Positions 31,185-43,459 of a DNA stretch of 64,000 bases are shown here, piece by piece. The position numbers and the translations under genes are program-made. How positions within the stretch are numbered: the first letter of the stretch is position 1; each line of letters opens with the position of its first letter. The notes under the pieces are model-generated. The model saw only the letters and a list, made by a program, of their open reading frames with translations, made no database searches and had not been told where the DNA came from. Source of the stretch: Anastrepha obliqua (lineage: Eukaryota; Arthropoda; Insecta; Diptera; Tephritidae); NCBI RefSeq assembly GCF_027943255.1, contig NC_072894.1:53695601-53759600 (forward strand), in the 5' to 3' direction.

Positions 31185-32785
31185 TTCTCCCCTCCGCTGG
31201 AGGACTCCGGTCCTACTGAGATTGGAAGCAGGGCCAGTTTATGAATGGGTCGCATGTACTCTCCCTTTGATGTTTTCACCGTCACGACTCTGATCTTGTT
31301 ATCTGCGCTGGGATGTAGTTTAATGACTTTTGCGAGCACCCACTGTGACTGCAGTACATTTGCCTCTCTGAGAATAACAATGTCTCCTAGTTTGAAATTC
31401 CGCTCATCTTTTCGCCATTTATGTCTTTGTTGTAAACTCGTGAGATACTCAGAGTGCCATCTATTCCAAAAACCCTGTGCCATATGTTTCACTTTGTCCC
31501 ACTGCTTCAAGGGACTTGTATTTACAGCAGGATCGACAGGCGCCTCAGTTCTTGCGGTGAATGGATGACCGATTAAAAAATGAGCTGGAGTAAGTGCATC
31601 AATTTCCCCATCGTTACTGGGACACATCGGCCTGGAATTAAGAACTGCCTCAATTCGAGTGAGTAACGTATAAAATCGTTCATAAGTTAAAACAGTCTGG
31701 CCAATTACGCCCTTTAGATGGGTTTTGACTGATTTGACGCCACTTTCCCAGAGGCCACCGAAATGGGGTGAGGATGGTGGTATAAAATGCCAAGAAATAT
31801 TATTGCGCGCAAAATAATCAGCTATGTCGGAACTGTTATTCTGTTTGCTCAGGATATAGTGGATTTCGTCGAGGCTCCGCTTCGCTCCCAAAAAGTTAGT
31901 CGCATTATCTGACCATATCTCCATCGGTTTGCCACGGCGTGATATAAATCGATCTAAAGCGCCGATGTATGATTGGGTCGTTAAGTCTCCGACTAACTCT
32001 AGATGAATAGCCTTTGTTATGAACCAAACGAACAACGCAATGTAGCCCTTTACCCGTCGAGGTATCTTGCCAATCTCTACTTTAAGAAGAAAAGGTCCTG
32101 CATAATCACAACCCACTTTACTGAAAGCTCGCTGAAACCGTACTCGCTCCATGGGTAAGTCAGCCATCAATTGATGTTGCTTAGTTTTTCGTAACTTGAA
32201 ACAGGTAATACAATCATGCACAATACGTCGTGCGATGTTGCGTGCACCCAGAATCCAATACTGCTGCCTTATTATAAAAATCAAGTGATTCACGCCGACA
32301 TGTAGATGCGTTAAGTGCATATATTTAACAATCATTTCGGTGACTATATGCTTCGCTGATAATATTACGGGATGTTTAATGCTGAATGTCGCTGATGAGT
32401 TTCCTATACGACCTCCCACTCTCAGTACTCCAGCGCTGTCTAAAAATGGTGTGAGGCTTGAAAGCTTACTTTTACTTGCGACTGCTCTGTGATCTTTCAA
32501 TGCAGAAATTTCAGCTGCAAACAACTCCTCTTGCACAGCACGAATTATAAAGTTAGTAGCATCTTGCAATTCATTGGAACTCATAAATGAGCTAAATTTT
32601 TCTTTCCGTAAGGAACCTATGAATCTCAAGCAATAGGCTGCGGCACGCACCAATCGAGACCAGATAGACATGTGTTGTAACAAGGAGCCAAGGACGACAT
32701 GATGTTCTGTTGATATAAGAAAAAGTTTAGTAATACGTTGAATTTTATTCTTACGCTCTTCCAAGTTGTATTGAGGTATATTCAC
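31175..32785 (-). pseudogene. BEL integrase region of pol
   Basis: The 536-codon frame contains the zinc-binding region (HLTHLHVG...CITC), the integrase core with 'VGCDYAGPF' (Asp), 'WSDNATNF' (Asp) and 'SSPHFGGLWESGVKSV' (Glu). The DUF5641-like end follows: 'GDIVILREANVL', 'WVLAKVIKLHP', 'RPIHKLALLP'. All catalytic positions are present. An in-frame TAG at about 32810 separates it from the preceding RNase H frame. Confidence 0.92.
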
Positions 32786-32809
32786 TAGCGAATGTGTTTG
32801 TGGCCAAAA

Positions 32810-33046
32810 CTATTTTGCCTTAGCAAGCCAACTTGGACCGTTCCACCAGATAGTTAAGGATTTCAACTCTAAAGGCAAGACCCCTCGTGACCCAGGATCC
32901 GCTGGATTGTCTGCAGACCTAACATGATTCCACTGAGATCTTGTATAAGATGTTAAAATTTCAGATGTTCTGTTTGCCACGTACACTGACCACCGCCTTG
33001 GGAAGGCTGAAAGCCAATGTAAAACAATTAGACTCCTCAATATCAC
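32810..33046 (-). pseudogene. BEL RNase H/linker piece of pol
   Basis: It reads 'SAFPRRWSVYVANRTSEI' and 'HVRSADNPADPGSRG', conserved in Pao RNase H-integrase linkers. It ends at the in-frame TAG. The join to the RT/RNase H frame at 33043 is disturbed by a few extra bases with a TGA. Confidence 0.88.
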
Positions 33047-34565
33047 ATATCAATCCACATATAGATATTAGTACTGTCGAACTCAAATGCCTTTTTAACT
33101 TCGTTCATTAGTTGGCAAAGAAGTACGGCGCCACATAGCTCAAGTCGTGGTAATGACACCGTTTTAAGGGGAGCTACGCGGCTTTTCGAAGCAACGAGCT
33201 GCGTGGAAATGCTACCATTGTAATCTGATCGACAATATATAACTGCTGCATATGCATTTTGCGACGCGTCGCAGAAACCGTGGAGTTCATTGTGACCAAG
33301 TTTAAATATCGCCCTTCTGGCAATTTTTAGTGTGTTCAGCAGTTCAAGTGTGCTCCTCAGATTAATCCAACGAGTAGCTATTTCCGCGGGTACCTCATCT
33401 GTCCATTCCAGTTTGACTAACCACAATTCTTGAAAAAGCATTTTAATCAGAACCGTTGTGGGGGTCAAAAACCCGAGGGGGTCGAATATACGAGCAGCAT
33501 CAGCTAATATTGATTGTTTTGTTACCCTAGCTGTTGTAGAGGGTGATACGCAGAACTCAAATACATCGTTAGTTGGATTCCATTTCAATCCTAGCAGCTT
33601 CAACGGTTTCGCGGGCTCAAATGACATTGCAGACATTTCGCGCATATTTTCTGGAAGCGATTGTATTAGTTCAAAGCAGTTGCTACTCCACTTTCGTAGA
33701 TTCATTCCAGCAGTTTTCAAAATAGCTATTAATTCATTATGTATTTTAAAAAGTTCAGCTACAGTTTCTGCCCCAGTCATCACGTCATCCATATAAAAAT
33801 CCTTTAAAATTACCTGTGACGCTAATGGGTAAGCGGCGATTGATGTACGAGCAAGTTCAATTAAGACTCTTACTGCCAAGCAAGGTGCACATGTTGTGCC
33901 ATACGTCACTGTCTTCAATCTGTAATGTTCGACTGGCTGATTAGGAGCGTTACGCCATAAAATACGTTGAAAATCTCTGTGGTAGTCATGCACCCAAATC
34001 ATACGATACATTTTCTCTACATCACCAGACATAAAAAATCGATGTCTACGAAATCTCAAAATAACGGAAAATAACTCACGCAAAAGCGATGGTCCAGGAA
34101 GCAAAGCTTCATTAAGTGACGAATGATTACCCATGCTTGCAGACCCATCAAACACTACGCGAAGCTTTGTTGTTGTACTCTCGGCTTTGATTACAGGGTG
34201 ATGTGGTAAGTAGCAACATTCGGTGGATGGCTTTTTGATTTCGGCTTCCGGCACTCGCTCCATATGTTGCAATGCAAGATATTCTGCCATGAAGTTGGTA
34301 TATTGTTCTTTCAATTTGGAATTACCTGCAAGTCTTCTTTCTGTTGCATTTAGTCGCTTTAGTGCGAGTTCGGCGGACTTGCCAAAGTTGTTCGATTTTG
34401 ATTTGAATGGTAGCTCAACAATGAATTTACCACCATCAGCCCTCGTATGTGTATTTAAAAATGACTTTTCTGCTTTGTCCTCTTCCTCTGTATACGGTAG
34501 TATACATTGAATTTCCTCTGTTTCCCAAAACTGTGAAAGTGCTTTATCGATATCGAAATTCTTTT
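33043..34565 (-). pseudogene. BEL reverse transcriptase and RNase H
   Basis: RT motifs are 'LRVVFDGSA', 'MSGDVEKMYRMIWVH', 'TYGTTCAPCLAVR' and catalytic 'FYMDDVMTGAE', as in Pao RT. RNase H begins 'LHGFCDASQNAYAAVIY'. The frame is open from about 34565, although its first good start is later, so a frameshift near 34565 separates it from the protease frame. Confidence 0.92.
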
Positions 34566-35534
34566 ATTTACACGGCAAGTAAGGTCTCCGCCCACTATCC
34601 ACCCAAGTGTTGTCGAGAATGCTTTCAAATTTGGGATTTTGTCGTTGATCTTCTCACCCTTCAAAATTTCAAAGAATTTTTCGCTCCCTAAAAGAATATC
34701 AATGGGCGAAGGAATATAAAATGTCGGATCAGCCAGATCAAGTGAGAGAAATGATGAGTATTGTGCTTTATCAAGACGCTGCACCGGGACGGATGAAGAA
34801 ATTGTTGGCATAATCAGAGCTTCGACATTGAATGAGTCACCATCCACCATGGAGGTTATATGAAAGGAGACCCAGCCATGGGAAACACCTGTAGCTATGT
34901 TGTTCAAGCCATGTATTGGTATTCTTGAGTGCTGACGACGTAAACCCAAACGCTGCACGCAATTTTCGGAGATTATTGTTTTTTCCGAGCCGCTGTCTAA
35001 TAACATGCGACACTGCTGTTGTTCACCATAACAATCAGTAACCTCACACACCGCTGTAGGAAGGAGGGTGTTGATTTCTGGCAATGCGTTGAAGTTGACG
35101 GTCACCGCTTGCTCATCACGGTCTCGTTGTAGTGATGCCTCTGTAGTGTCTTGATGAAGGAGACTATGATGACGTTTGCGACAGATGCGGCAAGAGCGGC
35201 AATTGGCTGATATGTGTCCCACTCTTAGGCAGTTGAAGCAAATACGTTTACTGGCCACAAGGTCCCGTCGTTCCTTAACATCCAATCTAGAAAACGCGCT
35301 GCACTGAGGTAACTCGTGAGTATCATTGCACTTCACACAAGGCATTGACCTGGTTACTGTTGTTTGATGAGCCTTCACTGAGACTATGCGTTGGCGAGTA
35401 GGTGATGTTGTTGTCAGTACAGCAGACTCCAAGGCGAGACATGTGGTATCTAGAAAACTAAGGAACTCATTAATGGTAGGAAAATCAATATTAGATTTAT
35501 GTAATTTAGTCCACTCTAGTGGTAGCTGGATCAA
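34455..35534 (-). pseudogene. BEL gag C-terminus and A17 protease
   Basis: Two zinc-knuckle-like motifs (CFNCLRVGHISANC, CRICRKRHHSLLH) are followed by 'MLLDSGSEKTIISE', the D-S-G active site of Pao proteases, and 'DILLGSEKFFEIL'. The frame then runs out of phase beyond ~34565. It overlaps the gag frame by about 30 bases because of a shift near 35520. Confidence 0.9.
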
Positions 35535-36366
35535 GCTTGGATAGTAAAAGATGTATAAGCCAGATATCGCGTTTCTCTGCCTCCTCTCCTAAGGCGCGTA
35601 ATCCACGCAAAACCTCATCTGCGCCATCGTATATCTTACGCAAATTAATCGACGATTGACTAGTAGTAGTTGCCAAATTTATAAATTTAGTAATATGCGT
35701 GTTAGCAATAACACCTAATTTGTTGTATCGAGAACATAGCTTACTCCAAGCCTCTGAGTAATTTTCGTTTGTTTCAGGAATATGCCCCACTAGTTCATAT
35801 GCTGCTTCAGCCAAATAACTTTTTAACAGCTGGAACTTCTGGCAGGCAGTGTACACTGTGTTATTGTGAACTGCGCTGACAAAAGAGTCATGGAATGCTT
35901 TCCATTCCGTAAGTTCACCACCAAATGCTTTTATTTTTAGCTTTGGCAAAAAACTTATATTAGGACTAGCCACTTGTCTTGCCAAATTTTGCAGGATGTC
36001 AGTTTGTGATGATAAAATACTCGTTACTGCAGCATCTTGACGAGTTGACTCAAATGTAGCTGATGTAGCTGCCGTTAATCGAGAGTTTTCAGCTATGTGT
36101 AACCGTAGTTTGCTTTTTATGCAGAGCATTCGCTCTTCAAATTCTTCCCAGTCTGCCTTGATCTCAACATGCATCCCTTCCTCGTCGTCGCTCTTCTCGA
36201 TCATTACCCGAACAATGTCCTTGTATTCCACCCAAATCTCCTCCAGACGTTCCAAGCGACACTCCCAATCTTCAATGGGTTGATCGATGCCATTGCTATT
36301 CACAAACGTGCAAATGCGTGTAACAGCTCCCTTCAGCAATGCACGTTTAGACCTCAGTTTTTGCAT
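35506..36366 (-). pseudogene. BEL gag N-terminal part
   Basis: The ATG at 36366 is the first in the internal region and opens a 286-codon frame with coiled-coil-rich sequence and the DUF1759-like block ('LPKLKIKAFGGELTEWKAFHDSF', 'KFQLLKSYL', 'AAYELVGHIPET'). It ends at a stop caused by a shift near 35520. Confidence 0.9.
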
Positions 36367-36462
36367 GTTGATTTACTGCAATTTAACCCGAACAGCGTGC
36401 GTTTTGCAAAACATATACTAAGAAACCCGTAAAAAACTCTGAATTTTATTATCTCGCGTCTG

Positions 36463-36484
36463 ATCCGGCTCGAAGGACCAAAAA
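36463..36484 (-). promoter_or_regulatory. BEL primer-binding site, tRNA-Tyr type
   Basis: On the minus strand 'TGGTCCTTCGAGCCGGAT' lies just inside the 5' LTR. It is complementary to the 3' end of tRNA-Tyr including CCA (recalled family sequence). Confidence 0.75.
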
Positions 36485-36487
36485 TTA

Positions 36488-36809
36488 TGTAACGGAATCG
36501 AAACAAAGTTAATTTTATTAAAAAACACCGGTATGATTTTTTGCGAGACCAAGCAACACTTTGTTCTGCGCACTTATGCTGTCCAACTTCGATTGAAATA
36601 CATCGCTAGCCTCAACGCATACGCAGCCTCATATAGCTGTAATAAGTGGCGTGATATTTCTCTCTATGTACACTAAACCGGTTTTTAATACATAAATGCA
36701 CATAAAGGTAAAGGATGTGGCGCGTGGTTACATGCACATAGAGGTAAAGGGTGTGGCGCGTGGTTACATGCACATAAAGGTAAAGGGTGTGACGCGTGGT
36801 TACTGTACA
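36488..36809 (-). repeat. 5' LTR of the BEL element
   Basis: 322 bp with the same three internal short repeats; followed by GGTAC. Confidence 0.9.
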
Positions 36810-36814
36810 GGTAC

Positions 36815-37174
36815 CAAACGAGATTTGACTTTTCGTAGACCCAAATGGTCTTTCAAAATGGTTTTCACAGATCCTTCTGATATTCCGATCATATCAGTAA
36901 GGTCTTTAACAGTCAACCGATTATTTTTGAGCACTAACTCCTTCACTTTATTGACGTGTTGGTCATCTGTTAACGTGGATGGTCGTCCGGAGGGCTCCAA
37001 GTCATCAACACGTTCTCGACCCTCTTTGAAGTCTTTGTACCACTTACAAACATTTTTCTGCGACATGGTCGAATCACCAAATGCCTTCTGCAACATTCTA
37101 AACGTTTCCGCAGCCGAAATTTCATTCCGCAAACAAAATTTGATGGCACTTCTCTGCTCAATCAAATCAGACAT
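36815..37174 (-). pseudogene. Mariner transposase N-terminus
   Basis: The likely start at 37174 gives 'MSDLIEQRSAIKFCLRNE'. The paired helix-turn-helix and the linker 'LEPSGRPSTLTDDQHV' follow, then 'ISEGSVKTILKDHLGLRKV'. The frame is cut at 36815 by the BEL element; the continuation is at 30862. Confidence 0.85.
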
Positions 37175-37356
37175 TGTAAAAATCGAAAAATGCACTCTTG
37201 GTCGTTTGGTAAACACAAGCGTAAATATATTACTGATAATGACATTCACATAAAAGTTGGCCCAGATGTTATTAACAGTGATGAAAAAAATAACTAGAGC
37301 GAAATTTTAATCCCGCGAACTTTGACAAATAAATTCACCTTACTTTTTGCCCACAG

Positions 37357-38371
37357 TAGTAGATCTTCTGTAGAAGAGTAAGAAAGACAGAGCTAACGTG
37401 CGGTCTGCGCATGCCTGTACTCTCCGAGTTACTCTTACTGATTTCGGGAGTCTACGACTTACTCTTTCGAATACGAACTTGCTCGGGCACGCGGCACTGC
37501 AGAACGAATAGAAGGCTAAAACGTTTTCAGGGTAGTTGCATTCTCACTTTGTATAGTCTTTACACATGCGTAGATACTACAAGTCTCATATACGCAAATT
37601 TACTCTATTCAATGTTCATATAAGATGAAATAATTTTCATATAAGATGTAATTTTGTTAATTACAATAAAATAATCAAAACATAAATTTTGAAATTATTT
37701 TACGGAACAAAATTTTGGTAAATAAAGAAGGAATTTATCATTACCATAATTTCATTTATAAAATTTTATCGATTAAAGTACAATTCACAACAAAAATGAA
37801 CTAAAAAAAACCAAACTGGAACTTTACATCTCGTTTTGATTGTGTCAATATAATCCACGGTCTCCTTTTTCTGTGCTGAGAGTATCTATTCCATGTCAAG
37901 GCCAATGCTGGCCTTTCTTTGGACATATAGTCGGTAAAGAAGAAATTAAATATAACACAATTAAATCGGACTATAAATCACTGCCTGAATGACAACAATA
38001 ATTTGCATTCAGAAAAACAAGGCTCGACCTTCAATCAATGATCTATATGGGAAAAAGTATGTAACATATTGATTATGTCAGTATATTTTGTTGTTACCTC
38101 TCCGTTTCAGGAGTGGGGTAGCCGTTTCTCAGGCTCCCTCCACGAAGCAAGTTCTTCATCCCGATTACTTCTTTATCACGGCCGATAACTGCATAGCTTT
38201 AGACTCACAATCGATAAGAAAGGAATTAAATATAACACGAATATATCGAATCATTAATTCACTGACTGCAATGATAACAATAATTTTCATTCATAATAAA
38301 AAATAGTTAAAAAAAAAATAAAAAACACGCTTTTTTGCTAATCGAACTAAAAAGTAGAAAATAAAAATAAA
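37357..38371. other. Unassigned sequence with a decayed internal duplication
   Basis: No gene recognised. 37940-38015 and 38220-38295 share 'gaaRttaaatataacacRa' and 'aatgataacaataattttcattc'-type phrases, suggesting an old duplication. Confidence 0.5.
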
Positions 38372-38841
38372 GTTTAAAAAAACTAAAAAACACGCTTTTA
38401 TTGCCAATCGAACTAAAAAGTAGAAAATAAATTGTAATGAGAAAGAGACCTATAATGAAGTAATAGCAAATCGAACGATTAGTCATAGTCAACTACCTCA
38501 GAACAGAATTATAACAAAAATTAAGATACAAATAGAATAATTCAAATTAGAGTTAAAAGCGTTGGATGTATTTTGCTTCACTTTCATAACCTTTTGTACA
38601 TAGGTAGTTGCCAATAGAATGATTGTAATATTTACTATATCAAGCATCCCACGCTTTTAACTCTTATTTGAATTACTCTATTTGTATCTTAATTTTTGTT
38701 ATAATTCTGTTCTGAGGTAGTTGACTATGACTGATCCTTCGATTTGCTATTACTTCATTATAGGTATCTTTCTCATTACAATTTATTTTCTACTTTTTAG
38801 TTCGATTGGCAATAAAAGCGTGTTTTTTAGTTTTTTTAAAC
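38372..38841. repeat. Fold-back (inverted-repeat) element
   Basis: Arms 38372-38562 and 38651-38841 are inverted and nearly identical over 191 bp, beginning 'gtttaaaaaaactaaaaaac'. The 88-bp loop contains no frame. A partial copy of the outer arm (38325-38371) precedes it in tandem. The layout fits a MITE or fold-back element. Confidence 0.88.
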
Positions 38842-38869
38842 CTTTTTTATTTGATCATAGGGTACATAT

Positions 38870-40548
38870 ATGCGGCTTTGCGAACAGAAATATGTGATTC
38901 GCTGGAATTGTTCAAGGAATCTAAGTCGCATTAACTCGCGACCGTCGAACAGTTAGAAGACATATTTACATACATACATATAAGGGTGCATACATACATA
39001 CGGAGCCGCGGCCACTCGACATGACAAAAATTCAAGATTTATCAAATATTGGCAAATAATTCCACTCGAAATATTCCAATATTGACTATTTTCGAATGGT
39101 CGCGAAAATTGGCATATGGGCGGCTCGTTTTATGAATGAAATTGAAATATGAGCTCGAACTTATGAATGAACTTTTTGTTTTTGTTCTAAATTGTTCAGC
39201 GCCGTCGCTGATAGAATCATTTCCGCTGTGACTGCGTCTACGAATGTATTTTGTTTTTGTAGTCGCTAGGCTTAGATTTTAGCTTTGGGCGACATTCGCA
39301 TGTAAGGTATGTGTTTTTGTTGTGTTCTAGAACATTTTAGAATGTGTGGTGGCAAAGCGCGTTGTGCTTGCTGTTGCTTTTGCGTCTATCAAAGTATTGT
39401 GTTTTTGTAAGTACAATATTAGGAATAGCGACTGGTGAAAGACAAAAGTACACGGAAGCAAGAAGGGAGCGCTGTGCTCGCGCATATATGCATGAACGTA
39501 TGAACGTGCATGGATGTAGTAACATATGAATACAATTATTTTGTAGGAAGTTTAGAAGGCAAGTAGGTATACTCGTATATGTACATATGTATATATGCTA
39601 GGACATAAAGTGGGTATACATATATACATACATAGAGCAGAATTGTTTTTGCACTTGTTAGGAAGAAACCCGTTCACTAGTGCGCATGTGTATTTGATTT
39701 CTTGTAAGAATGTGATGTGCGCTGACATGTGTACATACATAAGTCAAGGTTATTTGGGCATACTTGCATATATGATATGATGTTCTTGCGCTTGTGCATT
39801 ATTGTTTTTCATATACAAATGTACATACATACATATGTATGTAAATGCTGTCGAATACATAAACTATAAATTGACATACAATATAAAACAAGTGTTGATT
39901 TATCTTAAACCGTTCTTTTTTTCTGAATGCAAATACCTCCTATTGATATGTACATACATATTATGTACTTATGTATATTATCATATACCATCATTTATTT
40001 ACATATAAAGTATACGTTCCTTTATGTACATACATATGCGTGTAATGAAAAACTTCATGAATTACTTTCAGAACTTTATTAAAATTTATTCGCGTCGCGC
40101 GCATGCACAAAACCTTTTGTTCACAACGCAGGCGCAGAAATAAACGCTCTGCGTATTTATCCTCCCCACGTGACTCGCCATCAATTCTCGGTGCAAATTT
40201 TTTTTTTTTTCGTTTTTAAATTTTTTTTTTAATGTAATCGTAAAAAAAATTTTAATTTTTTCGAAGAAATAAATGGTAGTACCAGAGAATGTTAATGCAA
40301 TGAGAAGGTGCAAATGTTACTGTGAGCTTCTTTTAGTACAATTGAGATTTGAAAGATTTGTAATAAGGTCATTTAGCACACCGAGTTTATAGACACCTCA
40401 CTGACTTTTGCCCACACAAAAATTAGAAACACCACACATCTTTCACCTCAACACACAACACATTTCTCACCTCGACATTAAACCAATTAAATTTTTACTA
40501 TTCTCGTATTTTTGAAATAATAAGCGAATACGTAAAATTTATTACATA
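38870..40548 (+). repeat. Arm repeat A, long plus-strand copy
   Basis: Ordered landmarks are 'ggagccgcggccactcgac' (39000), 'cgctaggcttagattttagc' (39264), 'gttctagaacattttagaat' (39322), 'aagacaaaagtacacggaag' (39438), 'gtgttgatttatcttaaacc' (39891) and 'cgcgtcgcgcgcatgcac' (40090). The last is an unoccupied relative of the errantivirus target. The part from 39357 is inverted at 44051-46603. No gene. Confidence 0.8.
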
Positions 40549-40607
40549 TTTTGACGTGATAACGTCTTATAATTCGATTTAACAGGCTGCACGCACGAAA
40601 AAATGTG

Positions 40608-40840
40608 TCGTTACCTTGCTCATTACTGTTCATATGTAGTTACCTTGCTCATTACTGTTCATATGTAGTTACCTTGCTCACATTAGTGTTACTTTGCTCA
40701 TTACTGTTCATATGTAGTTACCTTGCTCATATTAGTGTTACCTTGCTCATTACTGTTCATATGTAGTTACCTTGCTCATATTAGTGTTACCTTGCTCATT
40801 ACTGTTCATATGTAGTTACCTTGCTCATTGCATTGAATGA
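40608..40840 (+). repeat. TTACCTTGCTCA minisatellite, long array
   Basis: About nine TTACCTTGCTCA-type cores alternate with 'ttactgttcatatgtag' and 'tattagtg' spacers, a more elaborate version of 24826-24930. Confidence 0.85.
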
Positions 40841-41121
40841 ACTGCAAGCGAAAGAGCGGAAGGAACGACAAAGCAAACAAAGCAAACGAACGGCAACGTT
40901 CGACATCTTGCTCTCCCCTACTTAAGTGAGCGTATATATGTATGTATGTATATGCGCATATGTACATATATAAATTCACGTATTTGTATTGGCATATGCC
41001 TTCTTATTGATTATTATTATTTTGATTTACTTGAAGAATTTCAAATAAAACCAAGTTTGTTAATAATACCTGTTGTTTTAATGTTATTATTATTAAAAAA
41101 TGTATGGTAATATTTACCATA

Positions 41122-41285
41122 TCTATACTAATATTATAAAGAGGAAAACTTTGTTTGTTTGGTTGTAATGAATAGGCTCAAAAACTACTGGACCGATTTT
41201 AAAAATTCTTTCACCATTCGAAAGCTACATCACGAGTAACAAGGATTATATTTTATTTTGGAAATAGGGCTCGAGATATAGGTCA
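41122..41285 (+). mobile_element. Helitron-like 5' end
   Basis: After an A at 41121 the sequence reads TCTATACTAATATTATAAAG, then 'ctactggaccgattttaaaa' and 'ttcgaaagctacat', a terminus I know from animal Helitrons and related elements. No replicase follows; the tandem array starts immediately. Confidence 0.55.
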
Positions 41286-42886
41286 AAACGTGGACCCGGG
41301 TAACCTTCGGATGTGTATGTACAATATGGGTATCAAATGAAAGCTGTTGATAAGTGTTTTAATACGGGGTAATTTTCATACCTATTGATGACTAGGGTCT
41401 CGAAATATATGCCAAAACGTGGACCCGCCGTGTCTTTGAACCGAATTAAACCAAACTTACACACATTGTTAAGTAGATATTGAAGATGATTTCCGTATAG
41501 TTTGAATACCTATTGGTAGATAGGGTCTCGAGATATAGGTCAAAACGTTGACCCGGGTAACCTTCGGATGTGTATGTACAATATGGGTATCAAATGGAAG
41601 CTGTTGGTGAATGCTTTAGTTCAGAGTATTTCCATCCGTTCCGTGACTAGGGTCTCGAGATAGAGACCAAAACGTGGACCCTAGAATGTGTTTGTACAAT
41701 ATGGATATCAAATGAAAGCTGTTGATAAGTGTTTTAATACGGGGTAATTTTCATACCTATTGATGACTAGGGTCTCGAAATATATGCCAAAACGTGGACC
41801 CGCCGTGTCTTTGAACCGAATTAAACCAAACTTACACACATTGTTAAGTAGGTATTGAAGATGATTTCCGTATAGTTTGAATACCTATTGGTAGATAGGA
41901 TCTCGAGATATAGGTCAAAACGTTGACCCGGGTAACCTTCGGATGTGTATGTACAATATGGGTATCAAATGGAAGCTGTTGGTGAATGCTTTAGTTCAGA
42001 GTATTTCCATCTGCTCCGTGACTAGGGTCTCGAGATAGAGACCAAAACGTGGACCCTAGAATGTGTTTGTACAATATGGATATCAAATGAAAGCTGTTGA
42101 TAAGTGTTTTAATACGGGGTAATTTTCATACCTATTGATGACTAGGGTCTCGAAATATATGCCAAAACGTGGACCCGCCGTGTCTTTGAACCGAATTAAA
42201 CCAAACTTACACACATTGTTAAGTAGGTATTGAAGATGATTTCCGTATAGTTTGAATACCTATTGGTAGATAGGATCTCGAGATATAGGTCAAAACGTTG
42301 ACCCGGGTAACCTTCGGATGTGTATGTACAATATGGGTATCAAATGGAAGCTGTTGGTGAATGCTTTAGTTCAGAGTATTTCCATCTGCTCCGTGACTAG
42401 GGTCTCGAGATAGAGACCAAAACGTGGACCCTAGAATGTGTTTGTACAATATGGATATCAAATGAAAGCTGTTGATAAGTGTTTTAATACGGGGTAATTT
42501 TCATACCTATTGATGACTAGGGTCTCGAAATATATGCCAAAACGTGGACCCGCCGTGTCTTTGAACCGAATTAAACCAAACTTACACACATTGTTAAGTA
42601 GGTATTGAAGATGATTTCCGTATAGTTTGAATACCTATTGGTAGATAGGGTCTCGAGATATAGGTGAAAACGTGGACCCGGGTAACCTTCGGACGTGTAT
42701 GTACAATATGGGTATCAAATGAAAGCTGTTGGTGAATGCTTTAGTACAGAGTATTTTTCATGCCGCTCCGTGACTGGGGTCTCGAGATATAGGTCAAAAC
42801 GTGGACCCGGGTAACCTTTGGTTGTATATGTACAATATGGGTATCAAATGAAAGCTGTTGATAAGTGCTTTAATACGGGGTAATTT
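41286..42886 (+). repeat. 375-bp higher-order tandem repeat
   Basis: The phrase 'gttgataagtg' recurs at 41346, 41721, 42096, 42471 and 42857, giving exact 375-bp steps three times and then 386. Within each unit are three diverged subunits of ~120-130 bp, each with a version of 'gtctcgagatataggtcaaa' and 'acgtggaccc'. Confidence 0.92.
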
Positions 42887-43308
42887 GTTATGTTATGTAA
42901 TGTAATGTAATGTTATGTTATGTTATGGTATGTTATGTTATGTTATGTTATGTTATGTTATGTTATGTTATGTTATGTTATGTTATGTTATGTTATGTTA
43001 TGTTATGTTATGTTATGTTATGTTATGTTATGTTAAGTTATGTTATGTTATGTTATGTTATGTTATGTTATGTTATGTTATGTTATGTTATGTTATGTTA
43101 TGTTATGTTATGTTATGTTATGTTATGTTATGTTATGTTATGTTATGTTATGTTATGTTATGTTATGTTATGTTATGTTATGTTATGTTATGTTATGTTA
43201 TGTTATGTTATGTTATGTTATGTTATGTTATGTTATGTTATGTTATGTTATGTTATGTTATGTTATGTTATGTTATGTTATGTTAAAGTATATTATGTTA
43301 TGTTAATG
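42887..43308 (+). repeat. (TTATG)n microsatellite
   Basis: About 420 bp of the pentamer with a few variants (gtaat, gttaa). It follows the 375-bp array directly. All three forward frames are open because the pentamer has no stop in them; these are not genes. Confidence 0.98.
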
Positions 43309-43459
43309 TTAACTCATTCTCTATATCCATACAAAATATCTATCAAACAAATAAAATTAAAATTTTCTTTTGAAAATGCAACCATTCAATCAGTATTTTC
43401 TTATGACGTTATCACGTTAAGCTATCGTCAGTAAACCGACTTTACAGACAACCTCTTTT

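Larger units (their letters stand above)
30863..36809 (-). mobile_element. BEL/Pao LTR retrotransposon
   Basis: The 5,947-bp element has two 322-bp LTRs (30863-31184, 36488-36809; TGTAACGG...TACTGTACA) and a 5-bp GGTAC target duplication. It sits within the mariner transposase gene. The minus strand encodes gag with DUF1759-like sequence, CCHC knuckles, an A17 protease, RT, RNase H and integrase with the C-terminal DUF5641-type module. The polyprotein is broken by at least two frameshifts and one nonsense codon. Confidence 0.93.
28625..37356 (-). mobile_element. Irritans-type mariner split by two insertions
   Basis: The ends are inverted: 'ctgtgagcaaaaagtaaggt' at 28625 and the complement of 'accttactttttgcccacag' at 37337-37356, with TA outside both. 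Between them on the minus strand are the mariner N-terminus (36815-37174), the catalytic part (30536-30862) and the C-terminus (28650-28770). They are separated by a BEL/Pao element and a palindromic repeat. A deletion removed the third catalytic Asp region. Confidence 0.85.

Noticed and set aside
42910..43434. Long open frames of repeated MLCYV
   Set aside because: They are translations of the TTATG microsatellite, open in all frames, with no start context or family.
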